Program-made: the position numbers and the translations under genes
Shown: in pieces, positions 27,285 to 35,814 of the stretch
How positions within the stretch are numbered: position 1 is the first letter of the stretch
How the letters are laid out: every line of letters begins with the position of its first letter
Origin: Bacteroidetes bacterium 43-93
GTDB lineage: Bacteria; Bacteroidota; Bacteroidia; Chitinophagales; Chitinophagaceae
Length of the DNA: 64,000 nucleotides
Assembly (NCBI GenBank): GCA_001897855.1
Contig: MKUO01000007.1
Location: 186,001-250,000 of the forward strand
Reading direction: 5' to 3'
The notes under the pieces: model-generated
The model's input: only the letters and a program-made list of their open reading frames with translations
Databases searched by the model: none
Told to the model about the DNA's origin: nothing

Positions 27285-27719
27285 TTACTGAATAATATAG
27301 CCATGTGTGATCTCATTTGTACCATCATGGCTGGCACCGGTCCTTGAAATATTTATCACCATGGTGTCTTTAGTAAGGGTAATCTTATTGTTTTCAACTG
27401 GCGATCGGAAGAAGGAATAATAACCACTATAGGAAGGATAGATTTCATTGTACCTGAATGTATCATTATCACAAGCAATATACCCTGCGGCCGTATCCAT
27501 AAATACACTCACTATGCGGTTAAGAGAGTAGTGTATAGTTGTGTCTTTAAATTGGGTAGCATTATCCCACCAATAGTGTGTGCTGTCGTATAAATGGTAT
27601 TTGGCTTCAAAATAGTGAGTTGATGCCGGTACAACCTTCACAGGTTGTGGCCCCTGCTTGTTGCACGAGATAGAAAGGGTAATAAGCAAAGAGAGGGCTA
27701 AACGGTGGTATGATCTCAT
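27285..27719 (-). CDS. Small lipoprotein, second of a tandem paralog pair
   Basis: This 144-residue lipoprotein has a leader ending at Cys19 (LLITLSISC) and no low-complexity linker. It is the paralog of the gene at 26758, with the same order of motifs (YDSTHYWWDN, KDTTIHYSLNRIVSVFMD, FRYNEIYPSYSGYYSFFRSP). The two differ mainly in the linker and the C-terminus, so they have diverged for some time. Function unknown. It lies between the pckA terminator and the first paralog. Confidence 0.75.
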   Translation of the reverse strand: MRSYHRLALSLLITLSISCNKQGPQPVKVVPASTHYFEAKYHLYDSTHYWWDNATQFKDTTIHYSLNRIVSVFMDTAAGYIACDNDTFRYNEIYPSYSGYYSFFRSPVENNKITLTKDTMVINISRTGASHDGTNEITHGYIIQ

Positions 27720-27746
27720 AATATGGAGTGTTGGCTGATTGTGTAA

Positions 27747-27776
27747 AACAAAAACCCTGCCAACTGGCAGGGTTTT
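27747..27776 (-). terminator. Rho-independent terminator of pckA
   Basis: Perfect 12-base arms (27751-27762 and 27765-27776, core CCCTGCCA/TGGCAGGG) around a two-base gap form a strong hairpin. On the minus strand it is followed by a T-rich tract (27754-27745). It lies 23 bases beyond the pckA stop. Confidence 0.88.
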
Positions 27777-27799
27777 ATCATGGATATGTCATTTTAATA

Positions 27800-29413
27800 T
27801 TAAGCGTTCTGCATTACTACAGGAGCAGCAGACAAGATCTCGTCATTGGCTTGTGAAGCATATTTATCGAAATTCTTAACGAACAGCTGAGCCAGTTCGT
27901 TCGCTTTTTTATCGTAAGCTTCTTTGTCAGTCCATGTATCACGTGGATTCAGGATATCTGAAGGTACATTAGGTACAGATTGAGGAACCAATACGCCAAA
28001 CGTAGGATGCGCGTTGTATTCTACATTGTTCAGTTCGCCATTCATTGCTGAAGTGATCATAGAACGTGTATAGCTCAGTTTCATACGGCTACCTGTACCG
28101 TAAGCACCACCGCTCCAGCCGGTATTCACCAGCCATACATTTACGTCTTTGTGCTCTTCCAGTTTTTTACCTAACAGTTCAGCATATTTTGTTGGGTGCA
28201 GCGGCAGGAACACGCGGCCAAAACATGCAGAGAATGTAGTTTGTGGTTCTGTAACACCAACTTCTGTACCGGCAACCTTAGCAGTATAACCGCTGATGAA
28301 GTGATACATAGCCTGTGCCTTTGTCAGCTTGCTGATAGGAGGCAGGATACCGAACGCATCACAAGTAAGGAAGAATATATTTTTAGGATCGCCACCATAA
28401 GATGGTTCCTTAGCATTGTCTATATGGAATATAGGATAAGCAGCGCGTGTATTTTCTGTAACGCTGCCATCTTTATAATCTACAGTTTTAGTGCCCGGGA
28501 AGAACTTAATATTCTCGAGGATGGTGTTTGGCTTAATTGCGTTGAATATCTGAGGTTCTTTTTCAGCACTCAGATCTATACATTTTGCATAGCAGCCACC
28601 TTCGAAGTTGAATACAGAACCATCAGCCCATCCGTGTTCATCGTCACCGATCAAGGCACGATGTGGGTCAGCAGACAAAGTAGTTTTACCGGTACCGCTC
28701 AAACCGAAGAACAGGGCAACATCACCATTTTCGCCTTCGTTGGCAGAGCAGTGCATGCTCAATACCTTATGATCGTGTGGCAATACAAAGTTCAGTACAC
28801 CGAAGATACCTTTCTTCATTTCGCCGGTATAAGCAGAACCGCCGATCAGAACTATTTTACGTGTAAAGTTTACGATCGTGAAGTTTGCCTGGCGGGTACC
28901 ATCCACAGCAGGATCGGCATGGAAGCTAGGAGCTTGCAGAATCAGCCAGTCCGGATTTTGTTTTTCTGTTTCTTCAGCAGTCGGGCGCAGGAACAGATCA
29001 TAGCAAAACAGGTTTGCCCATGGAGTTTCATTCACTACACGAATGTTCAGGCGGTATTTAGGATCAGCGCATGCGTATGCATCACGTACCCATACTTCTT
29101 TACCACCCAGGTAAGCGGCCACTTTATCGTAAAGCTTGTCAAAAGCCTCAGGAGAGAAAGGAATATTTACATCACCCCAGTCAACGCTGTGCTCGGTGAT
29201 AGCATCCTTTACCGTGAATTTGTCTTTTGGAGAACGGCCGGTGAATTTGCCCGTGCTTACACATAAAGCGCCTGTATCGTTCAGTTCGCCTTGTCCCAGT
29301 TCAATTGTCTTTTTAGTTAACTCTTCAGGAGTCAGGTTCCAGTGAGCAACGGCAACATTCAACCCTATGTCAGCAAGATTAGCTGAAGGGTTTTTCTTAC
29401 CAAATTCTTGCAT
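27800..29413 (-). CDS. pckA: Phosphoenolpyruvate carboxykinase (ATP)
   Basis: PckA converts oxaloacetate and ATP to PEP, CO2 and ADP in gluconeogenesis. The protein has about 537 residues, normal for the ATP-dependent family. It shows RSPKDKF near residue 59, the kinase-1 P-loop GLSGTGKTTLSADP, the adjacent metal-binding IGDDEHGW (kinase-2), and NTGWSGGAYGTGSRM near the C-terminus. The frame extends upstream to 29461, but the ATG at 29413 gives the usual MQEFGKKN-type start and leaves room for the -7 box TATTTTTG on the minus strand. It is divergent from atpB over about 308 bases. Confidence 0.97.
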   Translation of the reverse strand: MQEFGKKNPSANLADIGLNVAVAHWNLTPEELTKKTIELGQGELNDTGALCVSTGKFTGRSPKDKFTVKDAITEHSVDWGDVNIPFSPEAFDKLYDKVAAYLGGKEVWVRDAYACADPKYRLNIRVVNETPWANLFCYDLFLRPTAEETEKQNPDWLILQAPSFHADPAVDGTRQANFTIVNFTRKIVLIGGSAYTGEMKKGIFGVLNFVLPHDHKVLSMHCSANEGENGDVALFFGLSGTGKTTLSADPHRALIGDDEHGWADGSVFNFEGGCYAKCIDLSAEKEPQIFNAIKPNTILENIKFFPGTKTVDYKDGSVTENTRAAYPIFHIDNAKEPSYGGDPKNIFFLTCDAFGILPPISKLTKAQAMYHFISGYTAKVAGTEVGVTEPQTTFSACFGRVFLPLHPTKYAELLGKKLEEHKDVNVWLVNTGWSGGAYGTGSRMKLSYTRSMITSAMNGELNNVEYNAHPTFGVLVPQSVPNVPSDILNPRDTWTDKEAYDKKANELAQLFVKNFDKYASQANDEILSAAPVVMQNA

Positions 29414-29446
29414 AGAATGATCTTTTGTTAGAGAAAATTTAGAGGG

Positions 29447-29454
29447 CAAAAATA
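29447..29454 (-). promoter_or_regulatory. -7 element (TATTTTTG) of pckA
   Basis: On the minus strand this reads TATTTTTG followed by CC, a match to TAnnTTTG, 33 bases before the preferred pckA start. Its position inside the longer open frame argues that the upstream start at 29461 is not used. Confidence 0.6.
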
Positions 29455-29691
29455 CTACCAAAAACGTTTAGTCACTATTAATTTTCAGGAATTCATTACA
29501 AAATTTCAGGTATTTAACAATCGGCTTACAGTACAATTAATAAAGAGATAATGTGATTGCATATTAAAATCAAATTAAATAAATGATGCATATGGAGATT
29601 TCGAGGTATAAAAACTCATTTTTAGGTAATTATAAATGCAATCATACAAACGTAATTTTTTCATCATCCTTTTTTTTGAATTTTAAACCCG

Positions 29692-29699
29692 TATCTTTG
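29692..29699 (+). promoter_or_regulatory. -7 element (TATCTTTG) of the atpBEFHA operon
   Basis: TATCTTTG is followed directly by CGCAAA, 22 bases before the atpB ATG. The same TTTGCGCAA continuation is seen at the promoters of atpD (54590) and grpE (60158). No -33 TTG lies at standard spacing; the nearest TTTG is 13 bases upstream. Confidence 0.65.
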
Positions 29700-29721
29700 C
29701 GCAAATTTTCAGAGCTATATA

Positions 29722-30921
29722 ATGGGTTCCAGACGGTTACTTTCCTTACTAGTATTGGTTTTTGTGCTTGCAGTAGCGCCTCTTTGTTCCTTTGCTCAAC
29801 AAGAGGAAAATCATGAAAATGTCCCCAATAGCGAGGCTGTAGAGGGCAATGGTGAAAAAAAGAAACTGGATGTTTCCAGTGAAGTATTCAGCCACGTTGG
29901 CGATGCTCACAGCTGGCACATCTTTTCTATGGGTGAAAAGCACGTTACTGTGCCTCTGCCTGTAATATTATATAGCCCCGAAAAAGGCCTTTCTGTATTT
30001 AGTTCTGCTAATTTCGGCCATTTTGAGGAAGAGAAGAGAGATGGTAAGACTTATGGCATTACAGAAAGTTATAATGGTTATCATATCGAGCGCGGCATCA
30101 AAGAAAAAGTGATTGCAGACGACGGATCTAAAGTTTACGATTTTTCTATAACTAAGAACGTACTGTGCATGCTGCTGGCGGTAGTTATATTATTATTATT
30201 AATGACCAGTGTAGGCAGCAAGTATAAGAAAAATGCTGTTATGACTGCGCCAAGTGGTTTCCAAAATGCATTGGAACCTGTTATCACATTCATCCGTGAT
30301 GAAGTGGCTAAACCAAACCTGGGCAACCGCTATATGCGTTATATGCCTATGTTACTTACCGTTTTCTTCTTTATATGGATCAATAACCTGCTGGGCTTGT
30401 TGCCATTCGGTTTCAACTTCACCGGTAACATTGCAGTTACCCTTTGCCTCTCTATCGTTTCTTTTATAGTAATGGTAGTAAGTGCCAACAAACATTTCTG
30501 GGGTCACCTGTTTAATCCTCCGGGTGTTCCATTTGGTATCAAGCTGCTGCTGGTTCCTATCGAGATCATTTCTCTGTTCATCAAGCCCGTAGCGCTTACC
30601 ATACGTCTTTTCGCCAACATGCTGGCAGGCCACATCGTTATCCTGAGTGTGATCTTCATGATCTTCATCTTCGGTAACATGAGCCCGGTAGCAGGCTGGG
30701 GTTTTTCCATCGTCTCTGTAGCTTTCGCGATATTCATGTTCCTGCTTGAGTTGCTGGTAGCAGCAATCCAGGCATTCATCTTCGCTAACCTTACCGCTGT
30801 ATTCATCGGCCAGGCTATCGAAGAGCCGCATCATGACCACGATCACCATCATCATGGTGAAGCCGTGAATGATACTACCGGCCAGGGATATCATGTATCA
30901 GCAAACGAGATCATAGCTTAG
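29722..30921 (+). CDS. atpB: F0F1 ATP synthase subunit a
   Basis: Subunit a forms the proton half-channels of the F0 motor. The protein is long (399 residues) because Bacteroidota subunit a has an exported N-terminal domain: a signal-like segment (LLSLLVLVFVLAVAPLCSFAQ) and about 130 further residues before the first channel helix. The essential Arg lies near residue 295 in ALTIRLFANMLAGH, followed by the last helices (LLELLVAAIQAFIFANLTAVFIG-like). The C-terminus is His-rich (HHDHDHHHH). It is the first gene of atpB-E-F-H-A, directly behind a -7 box. No atpI/atpZ-type assembly gene precedes it. Confidence 0.96.
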   Translation: MGSRRLLSLLVLVFVLAVAPLCSFAQQEENHENVPNSEAVEGNGEKKKLDVSSEVFSHVGDAHSWHIFSMGEKHVTVPLPVILYSPEKGLSVFSSANFGHFEEEKRDGKTYGITESYNGYHIERGIKEKVIADDGSKVYDFSITKNVLCMLLAVVILLLLMTSVGSKYKKNAVMTAPSGFQNALEPVITFIRDEVAKPNLGNRYMRYMPMLLTVFFFIWINNLLGLLPFGFNFTGNIAVTLCLSIVSFIVMVVSANKHFWGHLFNPPGVPFGIKLLLVPIEIISLFIKPVALTIRLFANMLAGHIVILSVIFMIFIFGNMSPVAGWGFSIVSVAFAIFMFLLELLVAAIQAFIFANLTAVFIGQAIEEPHHDHDHHHHGEAVNDTTGQGYHVSANEIIA

Positions 30922-30944
30922 TTTTTTTAATCAAAAATCCATAA

Positions 30945-31190
<246 letters not shown>

Positions 31191-31200
31191 GGAAAAGAGC

Positions 31201-31239
31201 ATAATTGCATCCAACGCACAGGGCAGAGGATGCAATTAT
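31201..31239 (+). promoter_or_regulatory. Intercistronic hairpin between atpE and atpF
   Basis: Perfect 12-base arms ATAATTGCATCC (31201-31212) and GGATGCAATTAT (31228-31239) enclose a 15-base loop just 10 bases after the atpE stop. No T-run follows, so it is unlikely to be a full terminator. It probably protects the 3' end of an atpB-E transcript or sets the ratio of atpE to atpF, since many c subunits are needed per complex; that role is inference. Confidence 0.65.
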
Positions 31240-31298
31240 CTTATTGATTAGAAAAGAATAGAAATAACTGAAACACAAATACTAAATCATAAATAAAA

Positions 31299-31793
31299 AT
31301 GGATTTACTTACTCCGGATCTTGGGTTGTTCGTTTGGACGTCGATAGCATTTCTTTTGGTGTTCTTCATCCTGCGCGCATTTGCATGGAAGCCAATCCTG
31401 AAATCGTTGACAGAACGCGAAACAGGTATCGCTGATGCTATTGCTTCTGCAGACCGCCTGAAGAAAGAAATGAGCCAGATGCAGGCAGAAAATGAGAAGA
31501 TCATGGCAGAAGCCCGTGCAGAACGTGCTGCTATGCTGAAGGAAGCTAAAGAAACCAGGGATAGCATCATAAACAAGGCTAAGGAAGAAACAAAAGTTGT
31601 TGCTGATAAAATGATTGCTGAAGCACAGCAGCAAATACAGCAGCAAAAAATGGCTGCCCTTACCGAAGTGAAGAACGAAATGGGCCAGCTGGCAGTTGCC
31701 GTAGCAGAAAAAGTGCTGCGTCAGCAACTTGCAACAGCAGAAAGCCAAAACAGCTACGCAAAGCTGCTGGCTGAAGAAATTAAAATGAACTAA
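31299..31793 (+). CDS. atpF: F0F1 ATP synthase subunit b
   Basis: Subunit b is the peripheral stalk. The 164-residue protein has one N-terminal membrane helix (LFVWTSIAFLLVFFILRAFAW) followed by WKPILKSLTERE, a family signature, and then a long charged coiled coil rich in Ala, Glu, Lys and Gln to the C-terminus. The length is usual for Bacteroidota. It lies between the atpE hairpin and atpH. Confidence 0.96.
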   Translation: MDLLTPDLGLFVWTSIAFLLVFFILRAFAWKPILKSLTERETGIADAIASADRLKKEMSQMQAENEKIMAEARAERAAMLKEAKETRDSIINKAKEETKVVADKMIAEAQQQIQQQKMAALTEVKNEMGQLAVAVAEKVLRQQLATAESQNSYAKLLAEEIKMN

Positions 31794-31823
31794 ACATTGT
31801 TTATAAAGTTGATAGCTCTTTTG

Positions 31824-31846
31824 GCTTTTAACTTTTGACTTTTGAA
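31824..31846 (+). repeat. Short heptamer-like repeat (RRCTTTT) before atpH
   Basis: Three consecutive seven-base units, GGCTTTT, AACTTTT and GACTTTT, lie in the gap between atpF and atpH. A very similar block precedes atpC at 56191-56214; the two share the 14-mer TTTTGACTTTTGAA. Confidence 0.5.
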
Positions 31847-31854
31847 ATAATTAT

Positions 31855-32421
31855 ATGCCAAATCCACGTCTCGCTTCAAGGTATGCTAAATCGCTCCTGG
31901 ATATTGCTGTAGAGCAAAATGCAGTAGATGTAGCATTGCAGGATATAAAAATGATGAACGAGGTTTGCAATAGCAGCCGTGAGTTCACCAACCTGCTGCG
32001 CAGCCCGGTAATAAAATCAGATAAGAAGCAGAGCATTATTGATGCTATTTTTGGTGACAAACTGCATCCTCTGGTGCAGGCTTTTGTGAAGTTGCTGGTA
32101 AATAAAGGCCGCGAAGAGAACCTGCCTGAGATCGCTGAAGCTTTCATGTCTCAATATAAAGAGATGAAAAACATCAAAACCGTTACGCTTACTACCGCTA
32201 CAGCGGTATCTGCAGAGGTAAAGGATGCGATCATCAAAAAGATAACAGGTTCGCTGAACGCTTCCTCTATTGAAGTTGTAGAACGTGTGGATGCTGATAT
32301 CATCGGTGGTTTCATTCTGCAAATGGATGATAAGTTGATAGATGCCAGCGTACGCAGGGACCTGAACGATATTAAAGCTCAGTTCCAGCAAAATATTTAT
32401 GTAAGCCCTATCTTTAACTAA
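31855..32421 (+). CDS. atpH: F0F1 ATP synthase subunit delta
   Basis: Subunit delta joins the top of F1 to the b stalk. The 188-residue protein starts with the family pattern PNPRLASRYAKSLLDIAVEQN and has an N-terminal helical domain. Its C-terminal domain carries the signature DADIIGGFILQMDDKLIDASVRRDL near residues 144-168. Length and order after atpF are standard. It is followed 52 bases later by atpA. Confidence 0.96.
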   Translation: MPNPRLASRYAKSLLDIAVEQNAVDVALQDIKMMNEVCNSSREFTNLLRSPVIKSDKKQSIIDAIFGDKLHPLVQAFVKLLVNKGREENLPEIAEAFMSQYKEMKNIKTVTLTTATAVSAEVKDAIIKKITGSLNASSIEVVERVDADIIGGFILQMDDKLIDASVRRDLNDIKAQFQQNIYVSPIFN

Positions 32422-32473
32422 GACAGGCATAATAGAAACAAAACAGTTTTTGAAATTATAAAATAAACAGATC

Positions 32474-34054
32474 ATGGTTGATATTAAACCGGATGAAATA
32501 TCGGCGATACTTCGCCAGCAGCTAACAAACTTCAACGCTTCTGCAAACCTGGACGAAGTAGGTACTGTGTTGCAGGTGGGTGACGGTATCGCCCGCGTTT
32601 ACGGCCTTAACGGTGTGCGCCAGGGTGAACTTGTTGAGTTTGAAAACGGGGTTAGGGCTATAGCGCTGAACCTTGAAGAAGACAACGTAGGTGTGGTATT
32701 GATGGGTGACGGCGGCGATATCAAAGAAGGTGCGCAAGTACGCCGTACCGGCCGTATCGCCTCTATCAAAGTTGGTGAAGGCATGGTAGGCCGCGTGGTA
32801 AACACACTGGGTGAACCTATCGATGGTAAAGGCCCGATCACCGGTGAACTGTATGAAATGCCTATCGAGCGTAAAGCGCCGGGTGTTATCTTCCGTGAGC
32901 CGGTAAAAGAACCACTGCAAACAGGTATCAAATCGATAGATGCGATGATCCCTATTGGCCGTGGACAGCGTGAGCTGGTTATCGGTGACCGCCAGACTGG
33001 TAAAACAGCTATCTGTCTTGATACCATCATCAACCAAAAAGAATTTTACGAAGCAGGCAAACCTGTTTACTGTATATATGTAGCGATTGGTCAGAAAGCA
33101 TCTACTATCGCCGGTGTAATGAAAACACTGGAAGAAAACGGTGCTATGGCGTATACTACGATCGTTGCCGCACCGGCTGCTGACCCTGCACCACTGCAGT
33201 TCTACGCTCCGTTTGCAGGTGCTGCGATCGGTGAGTTCTTCCGTGATACCGGACGTCCTGCACTGGTTGTTTATGATGACCTGTCAAAACAAGCGGTAGC
33301 TTACCGCGAGGTATCTCTGCTGTTGCGTCGTCCGCCGGGCCGCGAAGCTTATCCTGGTGACGTATTCTACCTGCACAGCCGCTTGCTGGAACGTGCTGCG
33401 AAAGTGATCAACAACGATGAGATCGCTAAAACAATGAACGACCTGCCGGAAAGCATCAAACACCTGGTAAAAGGTGGTGGATCGCTGACAGCGTTACCGA
33501 TCATCGAAACACAAGCGGGTGACGTATCTGCATACATCCCGACGAACGTGATCTCTATCACCGACGGCCAGATATTCCTGGAATCGAACCTGTTCCTTTC
33601 AGGTATCCGTCCTGCCATCAACGTAGGTATCTCTGTAAGCCGTGTGGGTGGTAGTGCGCAGATCAAATCCATGAAAAAAGTAGCAGGTACCCTGAAACTT
33701 GACCAGGCGCTGTATCGTGAGATGGAAGCGTTCTCTAAATTTGGTGGTGACCTGGATGCTGCTACAAAAGTAGTACTGGATAAAGGTAGCCGTAACGTGG
33801 AGATCCTGAAACAAGCTCAATACTCTCCGTACACTGTAGAAAAGCAAGTTGCTATCATCTATCTGGGTACTAATAACCTGATCCGCGAAGTGCCTGTTAA
33901 GAATGTTCGTGCATTCGAAGAAGCATTCCTGCGTGAAATGGATCTGAAAATGCCTGAGCTGTTAGCTGAGTTCAAGAAAGGTAATTTACCTGAAGATGGA
34001 CTGGCTAAGATGGTGAAAATGGCACAAGACATGATCCCTCAGTTCAAAAATTAA
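32474..34054 (+). CDS. atpA: F1 ATP synthase subunit alpha
   Basis: Subunit alpha (526 residues) forms the non-catalytic nucleotide sites of the F1 hexamer. It shows the P-loop GDRQTGKTA near residue 171, the ATP synthase alpha/beta signature around [17 protein letters not shown], and an arginine-finger region (SVSRVGG). The N-terminal [13 protein letters not shown] is the usual delta-contact helix. It is the last gene of this part of the operon: a terminator at 34076 follows, and the gamma gene atpG, which usually comes next, is absent. Confidence 0.98.
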   Translation: MVDIKPDEISAILRQQLTNFNASANLDEVGTVLQVGDGIARVYGLNGVRQGELVEFENGVRAIALNLEEDNVGVVLMGDGGDIKEGAQVRRTGRIASIKVGEGMVGRVVNTLGEPIDGKGPITGELYEMPIERKAPGVIFREPVKEPLQTGIKSIDAMIPIGRGQRELVIGDRQTGKTAICLDTIINQKEFYEAGKPVYCIYVAIGQKASTIAGVMKTLEENGAMAYTTIVAAPAADPAPLQFYAPFAGAAIGEFFRDTGRPALVVYDDLSKQAVAYREVSLLLRRPPGREAYPGDVFYLHSRLLERAAKVINNDEIAKTMNDLPESIKHLVKGGGSLTALPIIETQAGDVSAYIPTNVISITDGQIFLESNLFLSGIRPAINVGISVSRVGGSAQIKSMKKVAGTLKLDQALYREMEAFSKFGGDLDAATKVVLDKGSRNVEILKQAQYSPYTVEKQVAIIYLGTNNLIREVPVKNVRAFEEAFLREMDLKMPELLAEFKKGNLPEDGLAKMVKMAQDMIPQFKN

Positions 34055-34073
34055 GATTTAGTTACTTTTTATA

Positions 34074-34097
34074 AGATAGCCCCTGCATTTGCAGGGG
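34074..34097 (+). repeat. Direct repeat copy 1, terminator element after atpA
   Basis: A 24-base segment with core GCCCCTGCATTTGCAGGGG is identical to 35769-35792. Each copy is a terminator hairpin, and the two copies flank the propeller gene at 34217. Confidence 0.85.
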
Positions 34098-34110
34098 CTA
34101 TTATCGTTTT
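34076..34110 (+). terminator. Rho-independent terminator of the atpBEFHA operon
   Basis: Perfect 12-base arms (34076-34087 and 34090-34101, core GCCCCTGCA/TGCAGGGGC) form a strong hairpin 21 bases after the atpA stop. The tail ATTATCGTTTT is a weaker T-tract than that of the second copy at 35771. Confidence 0.78.
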
Positions 34111-34216
34111 ATGTCATAGTAAAGCAACCGGAGCGTCATTTTAATGCAATAAGAACTGGGTTTTATTTATATCTGGAATGCATTGATATAATTTAAAGGT
34201 TATAAAACTTAAACTC

Positions 34217-35749
34217 ATGAAAAACCTGTTTACTTGCTCACTTCTAACTGTATTATTTCTTGTTGTGTATAACAATGGTATGGCACAAATTCCTATAATA
34301 CAATCTTCAAAAACGTATGGCGGTACCAATGATGACGGTATGAATCTTTTTACGCATACCCCTGATGGTGGTTATATTGTTTCGGGATATACTTATTCTT
34401 CTGATGGTGATGTAACATCTAACCATGGTGATGTTGATTTTTGGTTGTTGAAATTAAATGTTTCAGGTACTATAGAATGGCAAAAAACGTATGGCGGTTC
34501 AGGACGCGATTACCCGATATCCGTAACACCAGGTAAGGATGGAGGATATGTTATAGCCGGTGAGACAGGATCATCTGACGGGGACCTGGTGACTGCCCAC
34601 CCTGCGGGCGACGCGTGGATTTTGAAGGTGAATGATACGGGTAAGATAGAATGGAGCACTACAGTTGGAGGTTCCGGCTGGGACTTTGTAAACGGTATAG
34701 ATACGACCTCCGATACATGCTACGTAGTAACAGGCGGTACTTTTTCTAATAATGGAGACTTTAGCCTGACGCAAGGCTATTCCGACACGTGGGTTGCCAA
34801 AATTGGAGCAGCAGGAGGGGTGATATGGATGAAAGAATATGGAGGAACAGGAGGTGAATATGCATTTAACATACACCAGACTACAGATCATGGTTATATT
34901 GTTGCAGGCTATACAACAGAGTCTCCGGCACATGCACAGATAATCAAACTGGACGATACCGGTAAAGTAGTATGGAGTAAGAGATATGGTGGTTCAGGTA
35001 ATGATGTTGCAACAGATGCCATCCCCCTACGGGGAGGTGGGTATATGATGTGCGGAACGACTAATTCCAAGGATGGCGACGTGGCATCGAATCATGGATT
35101 AGATGATTATTGGCTTGTAAGACTGGATGATACCGGTCGTATTCAATGGGAAAAGACCTACGGGGGCAGTAAATTCGATTTTGCAGGAGGGATATGTGAG
35201 ACAATTAATAATGATGGATATGTAGTAGCTGGATATAGTGGTTCTTCAAATGGAGATGTATCTACTAATCAAGGGTTAGGGGATGGATGGTTAATTGGCG
35301 TTGATACAGTAGGTAAGTTATTATGGCAAAAAACATTCGGGGGCAGTAAAGGGGATTCATCATGGGGTATAGTTGCAAATGCCGATGGTAGTTACACTGT
35401 AGGTTGTGTTACTACTTCGACCAATGGAGACGTTATCGGTAATCATGGCGGAGAAGATATGTGGATGGTAAAAATATTCCCATACCAGGTGGGTATTAAA
35501 AACCAAGAGATAAATAATGTAAAGGTTTATCCGACGCTTACTTCAGGCCTGGTTCAGATAGATATGCCTGATGGGTTCAATAATGCATCTGTTAGGTTAT
35601 TTGACATTCAAGGCAGGCAAGTTAGCGCATTTACAATCAGCGGGCGGCATACAACCATTAATATAGAAAACCTACCCCAAGGTGCATACAATTTATATAT
35701 ATCATCTAAAGGGTTAGATGCTAATTATAAGATAATAAAAGTAGACTAG
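34217..35749 (+). CDS. Secreted seven-repeat beta-propeller-like protein with T9SS type A sorting domain
   Basis: This 510-residue exported protein has a signal peptide ending near GMAQ and then seven copies of a ~55-60 residue unit. Each begins with K-Y/F-GG-(T/S)-x-x-D, continues with (D)GGY-V-G-T-S--GD---HG--D-W--K, and ends in G-I-W. Copy 4 (from KEYGGTGGEY) is about nine residues shorter. Seven such WD/kelch-like units suggest a closed seven-bladed propeller. The last ~75 residues (VKVYPTLTSG, VRLFDIQGRQVSAF, LPQGAYNLYIS) are a T9SS type A sorting domain. It lies where atpG would be expected, between two identical terminator elements. Function unknown; adhesion or surface binding is likely. 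Confidence 0.85.
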   Translation: MKNLFTCSLLTVLFLVVYNNGMAQIPIIQSSKTYGGTNDDGMNLFTHTPDGGYIVSGYTYSSDGDVTSNHGDVDFWLLKLNVSGTIEWQKTYGGSGRDYPISVTPGKDGGYVIAGETGSSDGDLVTAHPAGDAWILKVNDTGKIEWSTTVGGSGWDFVNGIDTTSDTCYVVTGGTFSNNGDFSLTQGYSDTWVAKIGAAGGVIWMKEYGGTGGEYAFNIHQTTDHGYIVAGYTTESPAHAQIIKLDDTGKVVWSKRYGGSGNDVATDAIPLRGGGYMMCGTTNSKDGDVASNHGLDDYWLVRLDDTGRIQWEKTYGGSKFDFAGGICETINNDGYVVAGYSGSSNGDVSTNQGLGDGWLIGVDTVGKLLWQKTFGGSKGDSSWGIVANADGSYTVGCVTTSTNGDVIGNHGGEDMWMVKIFPYQVGIKNQEINNVKVYPTLTSGLVQIDMPDGFNNASVRLFDIQGRQVSAFTISGRHTTINIENLPQGAYNLYISSKGLDANYKIIKVD

Positions 35750-35768
35750 AGTCTCAGCCATTTTTTAG

Positions 35769-35792
35769 AGATAGCCCCTGCATTTGCAGGGG
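35769..35792 (+). repeat. Direct repeat copy 2, terminator element after the propeller gene
   Basis: This segment is identical over 24 bases to 34074-34097. It is also a terminator stem, followed here by a stronger T-run. Confidence 0.85.
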
Positions 35793-35799
35793 TTTTTTT
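35771..35799 (+). terminator. Rho-independent terminator after the propeller gene
   Basis: The GC-rich stem CCCCTGCA/TGCAGGGG is followed at once by seven T (35793-35799). It is the second copy of the terminator found after atpA. Confidence 0.88.
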
Positions 35800-35814
35800 G
35801 CGTAACTTTTGTTC

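Larger units (their letters stand above)
29414..29721. other. Divergent pckA/atpB intergenic region (308 bases)
   Basis: This is the only gene-free stretch of about 300 bases. It is AT-rich and holds the pckA -7 box (minus strand, 29454-29447) at one end and the atpB -7 box (29692-29699) at the other. A short plus-strand frame from 29583 runs into atpB out of frame and has no family features, so I leave it out. I see no RNA gene, repeat array or long palindrome in the middle. Confidence 0.6.

Noticed and set aside
28196-29266. 356-residue open frame on the plus strand inside pckA
   Set aside because: It is antisense to the strongly supported pckA, has no family motif, and its length follows from the codon bias of pckA.
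29583-29816. Plus-strand frame before atpB
   Set aside because: It overlaps the atpB promoter and start in another frame, is AT-rich, and has no family features.
34074-35792. Transposon ends flanking the propeller gene
   Set aside because: The direct repeats are terminator hairpins, no transposase is encoded, and there are no terminal inverted repeats or short target duplications that I can see.
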